DNA from: Dichotomopilus funicola
Lineage: Eukaryota; Ascomycota; Sordariomycetes; Sordariales; Chaetomiaceae
Direction of reading: 5' to 3'
Assembly: GCF_033296635.1 (NCBI RefSeq)
Contig: NW_026944092.1
Span: 92,296 to 156,295 of the forward strand
DNA length: 64,000 nucleotides
The notes beneath the pieces were generated by a model. It was given only the letters and a program-made list of their open reading frames with translations, was not told where the DNA came from and searched no databases. A program made the position numbers and the translations under genes. The first letter of the stretch is position 1. Every line of letters starts with the position of its first letter. Shown piece by piece: positions 30,855-42,113 of the stretch.

Positions 30855-33800
30855 TCAGCCTAGAATGGTGTCAAGCATTGACATCCGAAGGTACAGAAGA
30901 AGAACCGGGGTCCTCAAAGGAGCACCAGCCGGCAATTTTTCGGCGCCCAGATGGAAATTATGTTCAAATACCTCGCTTTCACCCGCATACGTCACAGACT
31001 CGTTGAAGAGAAGTAGCCACTGGTTCTCCAGCCGCGGCCTCAGATGGAGGAGAAATCTGTGAAGGGGTTCTACTTCTTCCAATACTACAACTCTGCGAGG
31101 TGAGAGACACTCGTTAGCCCATCTTCCCTGTAAGTTGCATTGTCAAGGTTACAAAGAGTGGCTAACCCATGGAGCTGGTAGAGCAACTCTGATGGTGAGT
31201 TCTCCGTGCCGTTGTCAACGATGCTCGCCAAATCTAGAACACGCGGGTAGATGAATCTTGTGCGAACCTACAACACATCAGCCATGAATATGTAACGTTA
31301 TGACTTTGGTGTGACTTACCATAGCCAAATTGTCCTTTTCTATATCATAGAAGAAGTTTTTCACGTGGATTAGGAAGACCGGCGGTATGGTCCGCAAGTG
31401 TACCGTTACACCTTCGTATGTCGCACAGTAGTCACGGATCGAATCCTCCAAGGTGTTGATTTCGGCTGTGTCAAGGCCACGGGTATTGGCTTGCAGATCT
31501 GCCTGACCATCAGCACCGGCCTGAACTTGACTACTCAGCACCGTTTCTAGAGTGAGGTAGGTTCTTACCATAGAACTGCTCAATCATAGACGACCCATGA
31601 TCTCGAACACTTCTTTCAGTCTTGCCACAAAACAAGCTGTCGAAGGTGTTGCGTAATCTGTCTCCGAGCTTCCCCGAGCTGAACAGTTCGGTGAACTTCC
31701 TAAAGAACTCTGATATATCCTGCGCTTCTCCGAGTTTCCGGTCCTCCCACCCGAAGGCCCGCGTCAGCACCAACGGCGACACGGGTAGCGAAGAACTGTG
31801 CAGGTGCTTGAACAAGTGATTGAGAGCCGCCCCGATGCCGCTGGCGCTGCGCACGGTTATGTCGTTGAGAATATCCTAAACGGCGCATGAGTACCTTTCC
31901 GCCAACGCAAGGGAGATGCCTAACGGGTAAGGATAACTAAAGGTAGTTACCATCCGAATGGGCTTCAGCATATATAGGGTCTGCAGGGTAGAGCTGATGT
32001 ATCCTGTCGACCCCAAGTTCACGATTCCCGCACTCCCAGGCCCCAGTGCGTGTTTTCGGAGCTGCGGGTCTGACTGTAGCATCAGTACTTCCCTGTCAAA
32101 TTTCTGCGTGCTTGTCAGCCCACTGCTGTCCCTCTCCTCGTCGGCTGGCTTGCTTCGGCCTAGCACGGCGGATGAATCCTCCCGAGGCAGTAGATCTAAC
32201 ATGGCCTTGGAAAACCCTCTTGTAGCCAGATTGGCCTCGGATCGTGTTACCAGCCACAACGTTGGCATGTCCATGGAGACCGTTACGGGCCATGGCGCAT
32301 CCCGGCCCTTGATGAAGGATCCCTTGGCCTGGACTATCTCAACCGTCTTATCTGGACTGAGTACGGTCTTGTACCGCCGTTGTTCTTCGCCGCCTAAGAG
32401 ATGAATAATGGCGCGACCGACAAGGGAAAAGCTCCCGCCCTGCAGCACCTCGTAGCCGGACCCGTCCCCTGGTGAGCTTGTCGTGGCAGATGTTGGCCTG
32501 AAAACGAGCGCTAGGCAGCTCTCCAGAAAAGTACAGACAATGTCGCCGAGCCGCGTTCCCTCGGGGGCGACACCAATCACGGCACCGTCACCCATGGAGC
32601 CGTAATCCACTCCGGAAGCTGATTGTCTCGACGGATATGCAAGGAACGGCGTCTTGGTGCCAACCACGGGATTAATATTGGGAACCATGCGACCTATTCC
32701 GATGTGGCAGAGGAGTGCGGAAGCTGAGTTATGGATCGCATGAACTTCGGAAATATTGGGGCTAACAAGGTCACGCCAGTGCCCCAGGTGGGAGTATGGT
32801 ATTATTCCCTCGAGGAAACGGGCCAAATTAGACGCTTTGTATTTCTCAGCAAGCTTCGAGTCGAGGAATTGTTCAATGATCACCACGTGAGTTGCTGAGA
32901 TCTCAACGAGAGACTCTGGCATAGAGCGTAACGTGGATGAAGCAAACTCGGTTGCAAGATCCGGCCCAAGCAGCTGGTGGAGGAACTCGCTTAACTTCAC
33001 GAGTTGTGGACCGTGGGGTGGCCCGATGCCAGGTTGACCTTGGAACTTGTCTTGATAGAAGCGCATAACATCTTCATAGAGCTGTGAGACCGACTTGGAA
33101 TAGTCGACAGGAATACCTTGGCCGTTGCAGTCGCTTGAGAGACCGATGAAGCCATAGACTCTGTCGTGGATTTCTTGGCACAATGACTCCTGGAAGGTCT
33201 CGAGCAATGACCATAGGATGCAACCAATCTTCTGGCGCCTTTCCCGCTGGTCGTCGATGCAGGCAGGGACGCTCCGGATGAAAGTCCGCTCTCCATGCGA
33301 AAGGTATTGGGGCCAAGTATGTTTCCTTGCCATGCGAAGCTCGGATACGTACTTCCAGGGAATTTGGCTCGCGCCACACTTTACGATAAGTCGTCGGGCA
33401 AGGCATATTTCTTGCACGATCCAAACTCTTCTCCAGTATCCCCTCTAGCATAGTTTATCAACAGCCTTCCACCCAGGGTGGTGCATCAGGGACCTGCGAT
33501 TGTGTGGACTAAAGGCGAAGGCACCCCGGAGAAACTCAAATGCCTCCCTGCTGTCTTCAGTTTCCAGACCTATCCATGCAATGACTTGGTGAGCCCGGCT
33601 ATAGATGTCTGCCATTTGTTGAACCTGATGGTTCCGCTCCTGGAGATCGGACTGGTTGATGCAAATGGCGTCAATCCACAGAACCCTCTCAGCCTTAGGT
33701 AGCCGGAGATGCCGAAGCGCTTGGAAGAGATTGTCGCCGACGCCGAACTCTCTGCCGTTGACCAGAATGGTTTGCGGAGATCCAGATTTGCCCCATTCGT

Positions 33801-33961
33801 AGGACAATGCCTCGTAGCTCTCCGGATTCTCAAAGCCGACAACTGTGGAGCGTGCATCTAACTGTCTCCTCGCCAGTGCCGGGTAAAAGCGTGAGGAGAC
33901 GGATTTTGCGCTGCTCCCCGCTGAGGCTTTCAGCCGGGTATTGTCCGTTGCTGATATTCAT
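30855..33961 (-). pseudogene. HET-domain protein fused to a ubiquitin-specific-protease (USP)-like domain, disrupted
   Basis: From ATG 33961 the leader (RKIRLLTLLPGTGEETVRC) runs into a stop. The neighbouring frame then carries on with ESYEALSYEWG, LWIDAICINQ and RNHQVQQMADIYSRA, all HET-domain hallmarks. A one-base frameshift therefore lies at 33832-33834. The HET frame then meets TAG at 33445-33447, with WRRVWIVQEICLARR continuing in the same frame. About 400 residues later a USP-like domain begins: GIVNLGSTGYISSTLQTLY, with Gly where the catalytic Cys of the Cys box belongs. After the intron 31876-31950 come LTRAFGWEDRK and then LEDSIRDY. After the intron 31268-31319 comes LYQLHGL, and finally PLHRFLLHLRP, a candidate His box, with Asn replacing the usual acidic residue in WLLLFNESVT. 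Two exon joints (near 31530-31560 and 31080-31110) do not keep frame. I judge it a pseudogene of a HET-USP fusion. Confidence 0.75.
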
Positions 33962-34652
33962 TGTCGTGTAGATCGATCATGGAATCCAGACGGGATAGAC
34001 AACCAAAACGAAAAGCGGTATCGCAAGCCTGCAAATACGCCAAATAATTACAGCAAGACATACGGTGTGTGCACCATTTCTGAGCACCAACAGTGAGAAG
34101 GGTCGAGTTGCATCAGCCTCGAAGTTTGCTGGACGGAACGAGGCAGCCTGGCAGGGGTTTATCGCAGGAGAGGTGAGAGAGGAACGTGCATGGCATTCAT
34201 GACACTGCATACACCAGGCTCCCTTGGAGGGGGAGCAAGGACCAGTCATTTGCTCTAAACTAACGCGTCGGCCCTACATGTCTGGGCATACCATTCAGGG
34301 CAAGCCTTACCGGTCCTCCATGCATCCGGGCAAATGTAATTTCGACGCGAGTGGGGGTAAGGAGAGGCTGTCCGCGTGCGATGGTATGTATACAGGGTAT
34401 TTGTGGCCGCACTGGTGAAGAGCATAAATAGGAAAGGATCGGAAGACTGGTATTATCATATTTCTTTTCACCGCTCACAGCGAGTAGCCCGTAGATGACG
34501 GCCCACCTCGGACCGCCATGGACTCTCGCTAGAACACATAATTAATTACACAAACTTAATCCCTTAATCCCCCCCAGATGCCTTTCCGAAGGTCTTGGGA
34601 AGATCCCAAGAAACCCGAGCGATGATTATTTGGCTTCAGCCAGCTTGCCGCC
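33962..34652. other. intergenic, no gene seen
   Basis: Upstream side of the HET-USP relic and 3' flank of the 532-aa gene. No frame with motifs; no repeats noticed. Confidence 0.4.
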
Positions 34653-36575
34653 TCACACCGCAACGCGCTTGATAGTGCCAGTCAGGATGGTATCCCGCGG
34701 GGTCATCAATCCCTGCAGCTCCGTCGTCTGGCCGGGATCGTCCATGTGGAAGATGTGCTCGCCTGGAAAGAGCAAGTTGGTAGTCAGGAAGAAGTCCATC
34801 GGCGACATGTCAATCGATATCTTGGGCGCTTCCGGATGAATATCTTTCGCATGGGGCGGCAATGCGTCACTGGCGCCACACATTCGCTCCCAGATGGTGT
34901 GGTTCTTGGGGTTGACCTTGACCCCGAGCACGGACGCAAAACTGAAGCTCATCCCGAGCTGGTTTGGGTGTTGTTCAGGGTTGGGGCCCCGCGTCCAGGT
35001 GGCCGTGCCCGTGAAGGTGAAGTCTAGGTCCACGCTTCCATATTCATGGTGCCCTTCACGGCCGGGTGTGCTGTGTGACCATCCCATGTTCAGGGTTCCG
35101 CTTGCATATGAAACCTTGATGGGAGGTGTTGAGGTGGAGTTAGCGGCAGCGATATCGAGCTTGGTCTTGGGGCTGTTGAGGTTGAAGTGGAAGCCGTCAA
35201 GGTGGCTGCTGACGCCCATGGTGGTGGTGTTATCATAACCGTCGGCTTTGATCTCGTGTGACGGTAAGTTGAGGGTAAACTTCATTCCGGCTACACACGC
35301 CTTGTTAGGATGGCTCGGGAGTGATGCAGAGGAGGAGGGAGGTATTAGATCGTACTATCGCCTGCTTGAGATGCACACTCTGGGTTGGTGATACCCTTGA
35401 ACCCGGGCTACGTTTATTCGGAAACGAAGTTGTTAGTCTATCGCACTCGGAATTGCGGGCTAGGGACTAGCAAATGGTGAAGCTAAGGAATTCGCCGGTG
35501 CATAGAAGGACATACCATGATAAACAAGCTAGCCATCACTCGATGGCTGAAGATGATGCTTGCCGTGCGTCCAGTCGGGATCGGGTTCACTTCCACGCCG
35601 CCTGGGGTAAAGTAGAGAGGCTGCGGTTTCTTCCCAGCATTTGGATTGTCCTTGAGGAGAATCCCCATGCATACCGCACTAGTGTTTTCGTCGTCGCCAT
35701 GCACTAGACAGAACGTGAAGTGAGCCGGCTGCAGAACGATGGAATCACCGGGATCTTGTGGCTTCTCATTGTTTAGGCCGGCCAGGCAGTACTGGAAGCC
35801 AGAGTCCTTAAACCTCCGCTCAATCTTGGCCTTGACGAGGCTGGTGAGCTGGTCGAGGTCGTCAGGGCTATTGCCCCCTTGTCCATCGTTGTAGAAATCG
35901 ACCGCCAGGAGGGACGGGAAGTCAATGCAAACCCCAAGAGCCGTGTCGTTTCCAGACTCAATGATCCTTACCTCGTTGGCGCGGGAGGGATCGGGGGAGG
36001 GGTCAGGGGTGAATTTGCCGGCCGCGTTGGTGGTGCCACTGACGGTAGATAGACTGGCAGTGATGACAACCTTCACGTTTGCGAACTTGGTGATTTTTTC
36101 CCTCCCGTCGCTATCCCGTACGACTGTCTTTGAGCCAGTCATAGGGGCGGAGAAGGTGATGTTCCCTTCCCGGTCCAGAATCTGGAGCGACGGGCTGCCG
36201 AAGGCTACCTCGAGAGTGTTCGTGTATTCCTCGTCAAAGTCATCTGGACGCAAATAAGACCATGCAGTTAGTAATTGAATTATAACATTCGATTGCAGAG
36301 CGACTCTACACAGCCAACAATTCACAGGTACGGAGGGGACAAATCCGTGGGTCAGCGTGAGAATGGGGACGAATGGGGGTGGGTGGTACTGTACCCTTGG
36401 TGTGCTCAACCCACTTCAAGCCTTCCGATGTTGGAGTTCCAACCTCAGCCGCTCTCTGTAGCAGAAAGTTGTTGAGTTCATTCTCATTGTAAGAAACAAC
36501 AACATCGTAGTCGTGGATGGAGTTCTGGCCCTCCATTTGCTTCGCAAGCAACGCGAGGTTCTTTTGAGGGGCCAT
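34653..36575 (-). CDS. uncharacterised 532-aa protein, possibly P47/TULIP-like
   Basis: Exons 36575-36395, 36243-35516, 35407-35356 and 35290-34653 join in frame (HTK|DDFDEEY, SLFIM|PGFKGI, QAGD|TGMKFTL) and close at 532 aa. The order of blocks is: an N-terminal YDVVVSYNENELNNFLLQ; beta-rich repeats with Thr/Ser-rich hydrophilic ends; FQYCLAGLNNEK; AVCMGILL; ASIIFSHRVMASLFIMPGF; and a C-terminal beta-rich half ending FPGEHIFHMDDPG. This order resembles the bacterial P47 family of lipid-binding TULIP folds, which also open with a (W/Y)D.V...(V/L)N motif and have an 'ISRELF..LP' block. That resemblance is from memory and weak. No signal peptide or membrane segment. It stands head to head with the 1,059-aa gene. 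Real-gene confidence is high because all four exons splice cleanly; function confidence is low. Confidence 0.72.
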
Positions 36576-38315
36576 GATGCTTTGCAATGAACGATTATGT
36601 GGTGTTTGGGGGTTTTAACTGGAAGTAAGGTACGTCGTCCTGTCTTCGCTATCGGGGAGTGAAAAGAAGGAGAGACGGGGCAGTTATATTTTACATGTTG
36701 CTAGCAACGATGATATGGAGAAGCAGGTGAGCGATGATGCGGCGATGTCAGTGTTTGGTGACTGGAGACAACTGCGCACATCTTGGTGACCGTGAACGGC
36801 GTGCCGAGGGGTATGTCCAAATGGTGAGACACGTCACACTCGTCACTTGACGTAGATATGGCTACCGTAGATGGTTGAATCCGAGGCCGGGTACATTGCC
36901 GGATTGGGCATCTGTGCAGAGGGGTGAATATCCTACGATGCGCGGGCTTCTCTTCTTTACTTGGTCCCACATCCAGGTCCAACCCTGAGATGTCACGTCG
37001 GCATTGAGCCCCACATTCAGCTGGGCGGATGGTCGCTTTGCTGATGAGACATTGAGACTGATACGTGTGATGGAGGTGAGCATTCCACTAGTTACATGTA
37101 GATCAGGCCTCAAGTCTACATAGTACTGTGATCGTTTAAACACGATAATCTTCGAGTCGGCGACCCAGTGAAAACTTTGCCCCGGCAAGTGCGAAACAGT
37201 TGCCAGAACAAGCAAGTCTGAGAATCGACCCCACACTCTAGTCTCTGTCATATGCAGTGTCCTGTGCATGGGATAGACGGGGGATTTAACGTATGTTGAG
37301 GGTCTGCAAGCTTGCCAAAAAGGCAAATGTGTGTCTAAGGTAGTTTAGTGCTCAAGCTAGCGACCAGCTGAAGGCGACAAACCAAGAGGTATCCACATAG
37401 CCATGGATTCAACAAACCAACCCCGCAATAGCATGTGTTCAGTTCACCTGGACTGGCTTGAACTCAGCTGGACATGATCTGTACACACATGTCATACCTG
37501 CATTGCAGCACTGGACATGTCTCTCGGCCTAAGGCGGCAAGTCGGATAAGCAGCAACACTGCGGAATTGTGGCCGTGAGCCAAGGGACCTTGGTGTCTGG
37601 TGTTTCGAACTTCGAAGTACGGAAGACGAGAAATCCGATCTGCTTAAATGCACTCAACGAGCCAGTATCTATTGCTCTCCCAGTTGCTGTATTAGTATGC
37701 TGCTTTGGATTTTGATAGTGTTATCGGTAACGAAATTTTGCAATGTGCACAATGGCATTTTGTGAGAGTGCGGGTTGCGGTAATATGGTGTATTTAGGAT
37801 TTCGGTCAAGCTGGAGCCATCACTGCTCCGAGGTCCGTCTTGGGACGATGCCTGATATGATTAGCCAACCTCTTCGGTACGAAGCTGCAGCTATCGTCCT
37901 TCGTGTGAAGCCCCGGTCGTTTAACACAACGCGTGATATGCAGTGATGTGTCTGTCGATCAAATAACCAACTGCTCGAGAACCCGTCGAATTTGTTGGGA
38001 CGATTGCCGAGCACCACTGCAAGAATTGGTGAGACCTTCGACGCAAGGGTGTGCAACAACTCGCCCACCCTACCTAACTAGATTCACGCGCATCCTGCGG
38101 CACGGAGTCTTGTGGCAACATGTGTTTCCCTCTTTTCTAGCTTAAGAAGGCCGGACACGGATGGGACTTGACTGCTCTGGAAATCACATTTGCATTAGCG
38201 GATTGTCAAACTCTTAATTACCCCAATTACTCTGTGCGCATCCGATCCCTCGTACCTTCCTTGGTCACAAATCTACTTTTCCCTGACGCTTTTGGGCGGT
38301 TTAATCGTCGCAGTC
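36576..38315. other. shared divergent promoter region of the head-to-head pair
   Basis: 1.74 kb between two divergent genes. It includes a minus-strand frame (36862-37269, listed separately) and otherwise no coding signal. No TATA box stands out. Confidence 0.4.
36862..37269 (-). CDS. possible small gene, 135 aa, unassigned
   Basis: Open frame from ATG 37269 (MHRTLHMTETRVWGR). The middle reads like beta-sheet protein (HVTSGMLTSITRISLNVSS, AQLNVGLNADVTSQG), but no family is recognised and no splice partner is evident. It may be a chance frame or the remnant of a beta-rich protein related to its neighbours. Confidence 0.25.
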   Translation of the reverse strand: MHRTLHMTETRVWGRFSDLLVLATVSHLPGQSFHWVADSKIIVFKRSQYYVDLRPDLHVTSGMLTSITRISLNVSSAKRPSAQLNVGLNADVTSQGWTWMWDQVKKRSPRIVGYSPLCTDAQSGNVPGLGFNHLR

Positions 38316-41300
38316 ATGTCAGACGCCAACAAAGGGCTCAAGCCTTCACCAGCGTCAGAGTCATACGTCTGCTACGCCAAAGACGATGTGCTTCTTATCT
38401 TGAGCACCGGTGACCTCGACCTCAACGAACTGGACGTCCCCGAAAGTACCGTTCTGGTGTACGCCGAGACCGTCATCATTTCCAAAGACATCTTGGCCCC
38501 GGGAAAAACACTTGGAATATTTTGCTGGGAACTGAAGGTTTCCGGGCCGGCTCCTTGCACTATCAATGTGTCGGGGCGTAATGCTATCGATATGAGTGCT
38601 TCCCCCTCAGGTGATGGGAAAGCTGGCGACCCCGGTAGCAAGGGTGGTAACGTTTGGCTGTATGTCGAGAATACCGATATTTCTTCCATCGGGCTAAAGA
38701 TCAAAGCCGATGGAGGCAAGGGCGCCCGCGGCGGCGACACTTTGGATAGAGACGCCACCGGCGGGAATGGGGGGAATGGGGGGGATGCTGGTATGTCCGC
38801 CGCCGCGTCATTCTTTTGATCGCAACTCCGTCCATCAATCGGTGACCTTTGTTAATGCAACCTTGATTACAGGCACCATTAGCATAGCATACGGGGACCC
38901 GGCTGCTAACCTTCTTGCCAGCTTGCGGGGACTTCGGGATCAATCTTGGGTGAGAAGAATGGCGGTGGTTCACGGCGCTTTTCTACCCGGTTGTGATGCC
39001 TTCCCGCCAGGACGCATCGACCCGGCACGGCTCGACGCGTTGAAAGATACCGTAACGTTGCATCAAACATATGCCGCATCTGTTCAGCAACTGGCTTGGC
39101 TTCTCCCGACTACCAAACCTCATTTCAACAACAGTGACGAGTGGCAGGCTGTAGAAGCGTGCCTCGACGCAATCCGCAGCCTGCTGGGCTCGGGAGACTT
39201 TCCGGAGGTGTTGGATGCGTCCCATGTTTCCTCCGTCGACTCTCTCACAGCTTCCATCGTTCAGTGGGTAGCGCCCGCAGGGGAAGGCAGTGACGGCAGG
39301 AAGTCAGAAATACTGGGTCAAATCCGGCTGCTGACCCAAATTGTCGCCCGCACGTCCGGTGATTCAACCTTTGCTACCAAGCTTCAAGGTATTACCGATG
39401 ATCTCAGGGCTGCCACTATCAGATTAGAAGTCTTGACGACAAGAGATATGCCCAGCGCCCTCGGCGGTATGTTTGTTCCAAGAAAGCCCCTGAGTTGCCC
39501 CGCAAACAATGAGAAAATAACAACACTAAACAATGAGTTTAGGAAGCTACGGCGCTGGGGGCGTTGGCAAGTCCACAGGTAAGCCTGGCCAAGAAGGCAA
39601 AGACGGCTCACGCACCTCTCTGGTGCTCGCACCGGAGCGAGATGCTGCGTATCTCAGCCTGAGCCAGGCTTGTGTTTTCCCAGAGCATGCTCAGATGATC
39701 TTGAACGAGGCGGACAAATTGTTCTTTCTCAACACGCCGGAATCTCGCCCCAAGGCTGCTGCATTGTACACGCGGCTCGTCAACCGCCTTTCATTCGTGC
39801 CCAAACTCGGGGAGACCGCGCAGGCCAAGGCGTATGATCGACTCGAGACGGAGCAGAAGCTGACAGTTGCGGCACTTTCGCAACTGGAGTTTGTCTTGTC
39901 ACAGGCGCGCACGCGCCAGGCTCGAATCCTCGCTGGACAGGACATCTTCGGCCACGACCCATCCTGGGTGCCGAGGCTGTCCACCGAGGTGTACGCCCAG
40001 CGGGCTGACAAGCTGCTCGTGGCTCTGAAGGAGGTGGAAGACATGACAGCCGATTACCAGAAAGCCGTCAAGAAAGACGGCAAAGTAAAGAAGTATTTGA
40101 ACAGGAGTCTCAAGGCCGGCAAGGAAAACGAGGAGCGTTTACAGGGTTTGCTAGACTCGCAATGCGGTCCGGACGGGGCTATTTCCGCAGCGGCTGCGCA
40201 AGTCACAAAGTTTGCACAGCTCCAGAGCGAGAAGCGCGAGGAGATCAAGGGCCCCCTGAATCGGGTGAAGGATGAAATTGGACGGGCATCTCAAATTGAC
40301 TTTTGGAAAGTGTTCGAGGGGCTGTCCAACTTAGTGCAGCCCCCATCCTTCAAGTTGGCTGTGGATGTGGTGATGGAAGGCGCTAAGATTGGGAAGATTG
40401 CCTGGGATGCGGCCAACAAGGTCCATGACGCGACGGGCGCCAGCTTTGACAAGGCCGACATCATCGAACAGCTCGCGACATGTTCCGACACCCTCAAGTC
40501 CCTCGAAGAAACCGTTACCATGAACAATGACGGCAAGATCAACCTTCAAGACCCCGGCGGTCTTAAGATCATCGCAAGCGTCGACAAGATCAAGTCGCTC
40601 GTTAAGCAGTTCAAAGACGCCCTCCTCACAGCAACGAAAGACCTGGACAAGATCCTTGACGACTACGTGAAGCTCGTCCTGCAGCGCAACAGCGCAGTTC
40701 TCAGCTTCAACGGGGCCATCCAGGTCGCGGCAGAAGCTGTCTCACAACTGGCGGCGTACCGCAAACAAAACCCCCAGCTCGCGGAACAGCTCCTGGAGCT
40801 CGACCCCAACCTCCCATCCATCTTCTTTTGGATGACCCGCCTGCGCGATACCCTGCGCATGGACATTATGCAGCAGCTCAACTACCAAGGGCGAGCAATC
40901 TGCTTCTGGGGCCCGCGGGGGCCGATTCCTTTCACCGAGGCTGGGCCTCTGAGCGGACACGCCCAGCTGCTGGGTAACCAGCAGACGCTCGAGCGAGAGT
41001 TTCAAGCGTGCGTCGAGCGATTTGCGTCGTCGACCTGGTCGTCCTGGCCCTCTAAACGGGGTGATCCGGGGCTGCGATATGAGCTATCGGCTGCTGAGCT
41101 GACGACGCTGCTCCAGAATCCGAAGAAGGACTCCAAGGGAAGGCGGGTGTATGAGACGACCGTGGCTTTTCCCCCGACACGACGCACGGAAACCTTTGCC
41201 GGAATGGCGAACATCCGTCTCAATCAAGTCCGTGTTTGGCTGCCTGGTATGTTGCGTGTTCCTTTTTTTTTTTTTTTTTTTTTTCCGTTTTTGCGTTCCC

Positions 41301-41779
41301 CCGCAAGCAAAATACCTAAATAATTATGGAACCGCTCCCCCGGAATTCAACTAACCCCCAGCCCTGCCACAGGCGCACGACGCAAACCCGAAACCGGCGG
41401 CCACCGCCAGATTCTCCAAGTCTCCATCAGCCACCTCGGCCACGAAACCCTTTGGGACCCCAACGCCAACAAATATGACTTCAACCACGGGCCGGTCGAC
41501 CTGCAGTTTAGCTACGACACGTCCCAAGTCGACGCCATTGACGATTGCCTTCCATCCCTTGTGTTTGGGCGCCAGGCGATTGAGAACGACTATGTGAGCG
41601 GCGACGTGAGCACCCACACGGTTGCTCCGATCGGTCCGTTGGGAGAGTGGACGATTGGGATTCGCGAGGGGGATAATGACGGTTTGGATTTGAGCCGGGT
41701 CACGGGTGTGTGGATGGAGTTTTGTGGGCGGAACATGCCTTTCCATAAGCCTGAAGGCCCTAAAAAGGTGAAGAGTTAG
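38316..41779 (+). CDS. 1,059-aa protein with collagen-like and long helical regions
   Basis: Exons 38316-38790, 38873-39466, 39543-41246 and 41373-41779; every joint keeps phase and the frame closes at 1,059 aa. Residues 1-100 are beta-rich (DLDLNELDVPESTVLVYAE). Gly-rich stretches follow (GDGKAGDPGSKGG, ADGGKGARGGD, GGNGGNGGDAG and, after the second joint, GSYGAGGVGKSTGKPGQEG), which recall collagen or beta-solenoid turns. A long charged helical part (about 400-780) follows, then an aromatic, Pro-rich globular end (ICFWGPRGPIPFTEAGPLSG, ANIRLNQVRVWLPG, APIGPLGEWTIGI, LDLSRVTGVWMEF). The end reminds me of C-terminal parts of large bacterial Tc-type toxin proteins, but that is a faint impression and not a claim. 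No signal peptide. The last intron (41247-41372) holds a 22-T run. Function unknown. Confidence 0.78.
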
Positions 41780-42113
41780 GCTTTATTAATTAGGGTTCCT
41801 GGTTTCTTTATTTAATTATTGTCAGAGAGGCCCTTTGTTTGTCTCTCTGAGGTTCCCCAATGAAGTGTGATATACCGACGCGACGCTTATACACACCCAG
41901 ACATGTGAAGCAAGCAAGCGACAGCTGGGCTTAGGCCGACAAAGTCTCGACATGACGAACTTTTTGTGTTTTACCCGTGATCATTAAACACCTGGAATAT
42001 CTACGCCGGCTCCCCGCGACCAGCCCGACCTAGATCGCTTGGGAACAGCGTGGGAAAGCTCCCGTTGGAATACTGGCATTGAATTACGTTATGTCATCTC
42101 ACCACCATTACAG
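41780..42113. other. intergenic between convergent genes
   Basis: 3' flanks of the 1,059-aa gene and of the PLP-enzyme gene. A short GAGAGG-type inverted repeat around 41824-41850 may serve as a 3' signal; nothing else seen. Confidence 0.35.
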
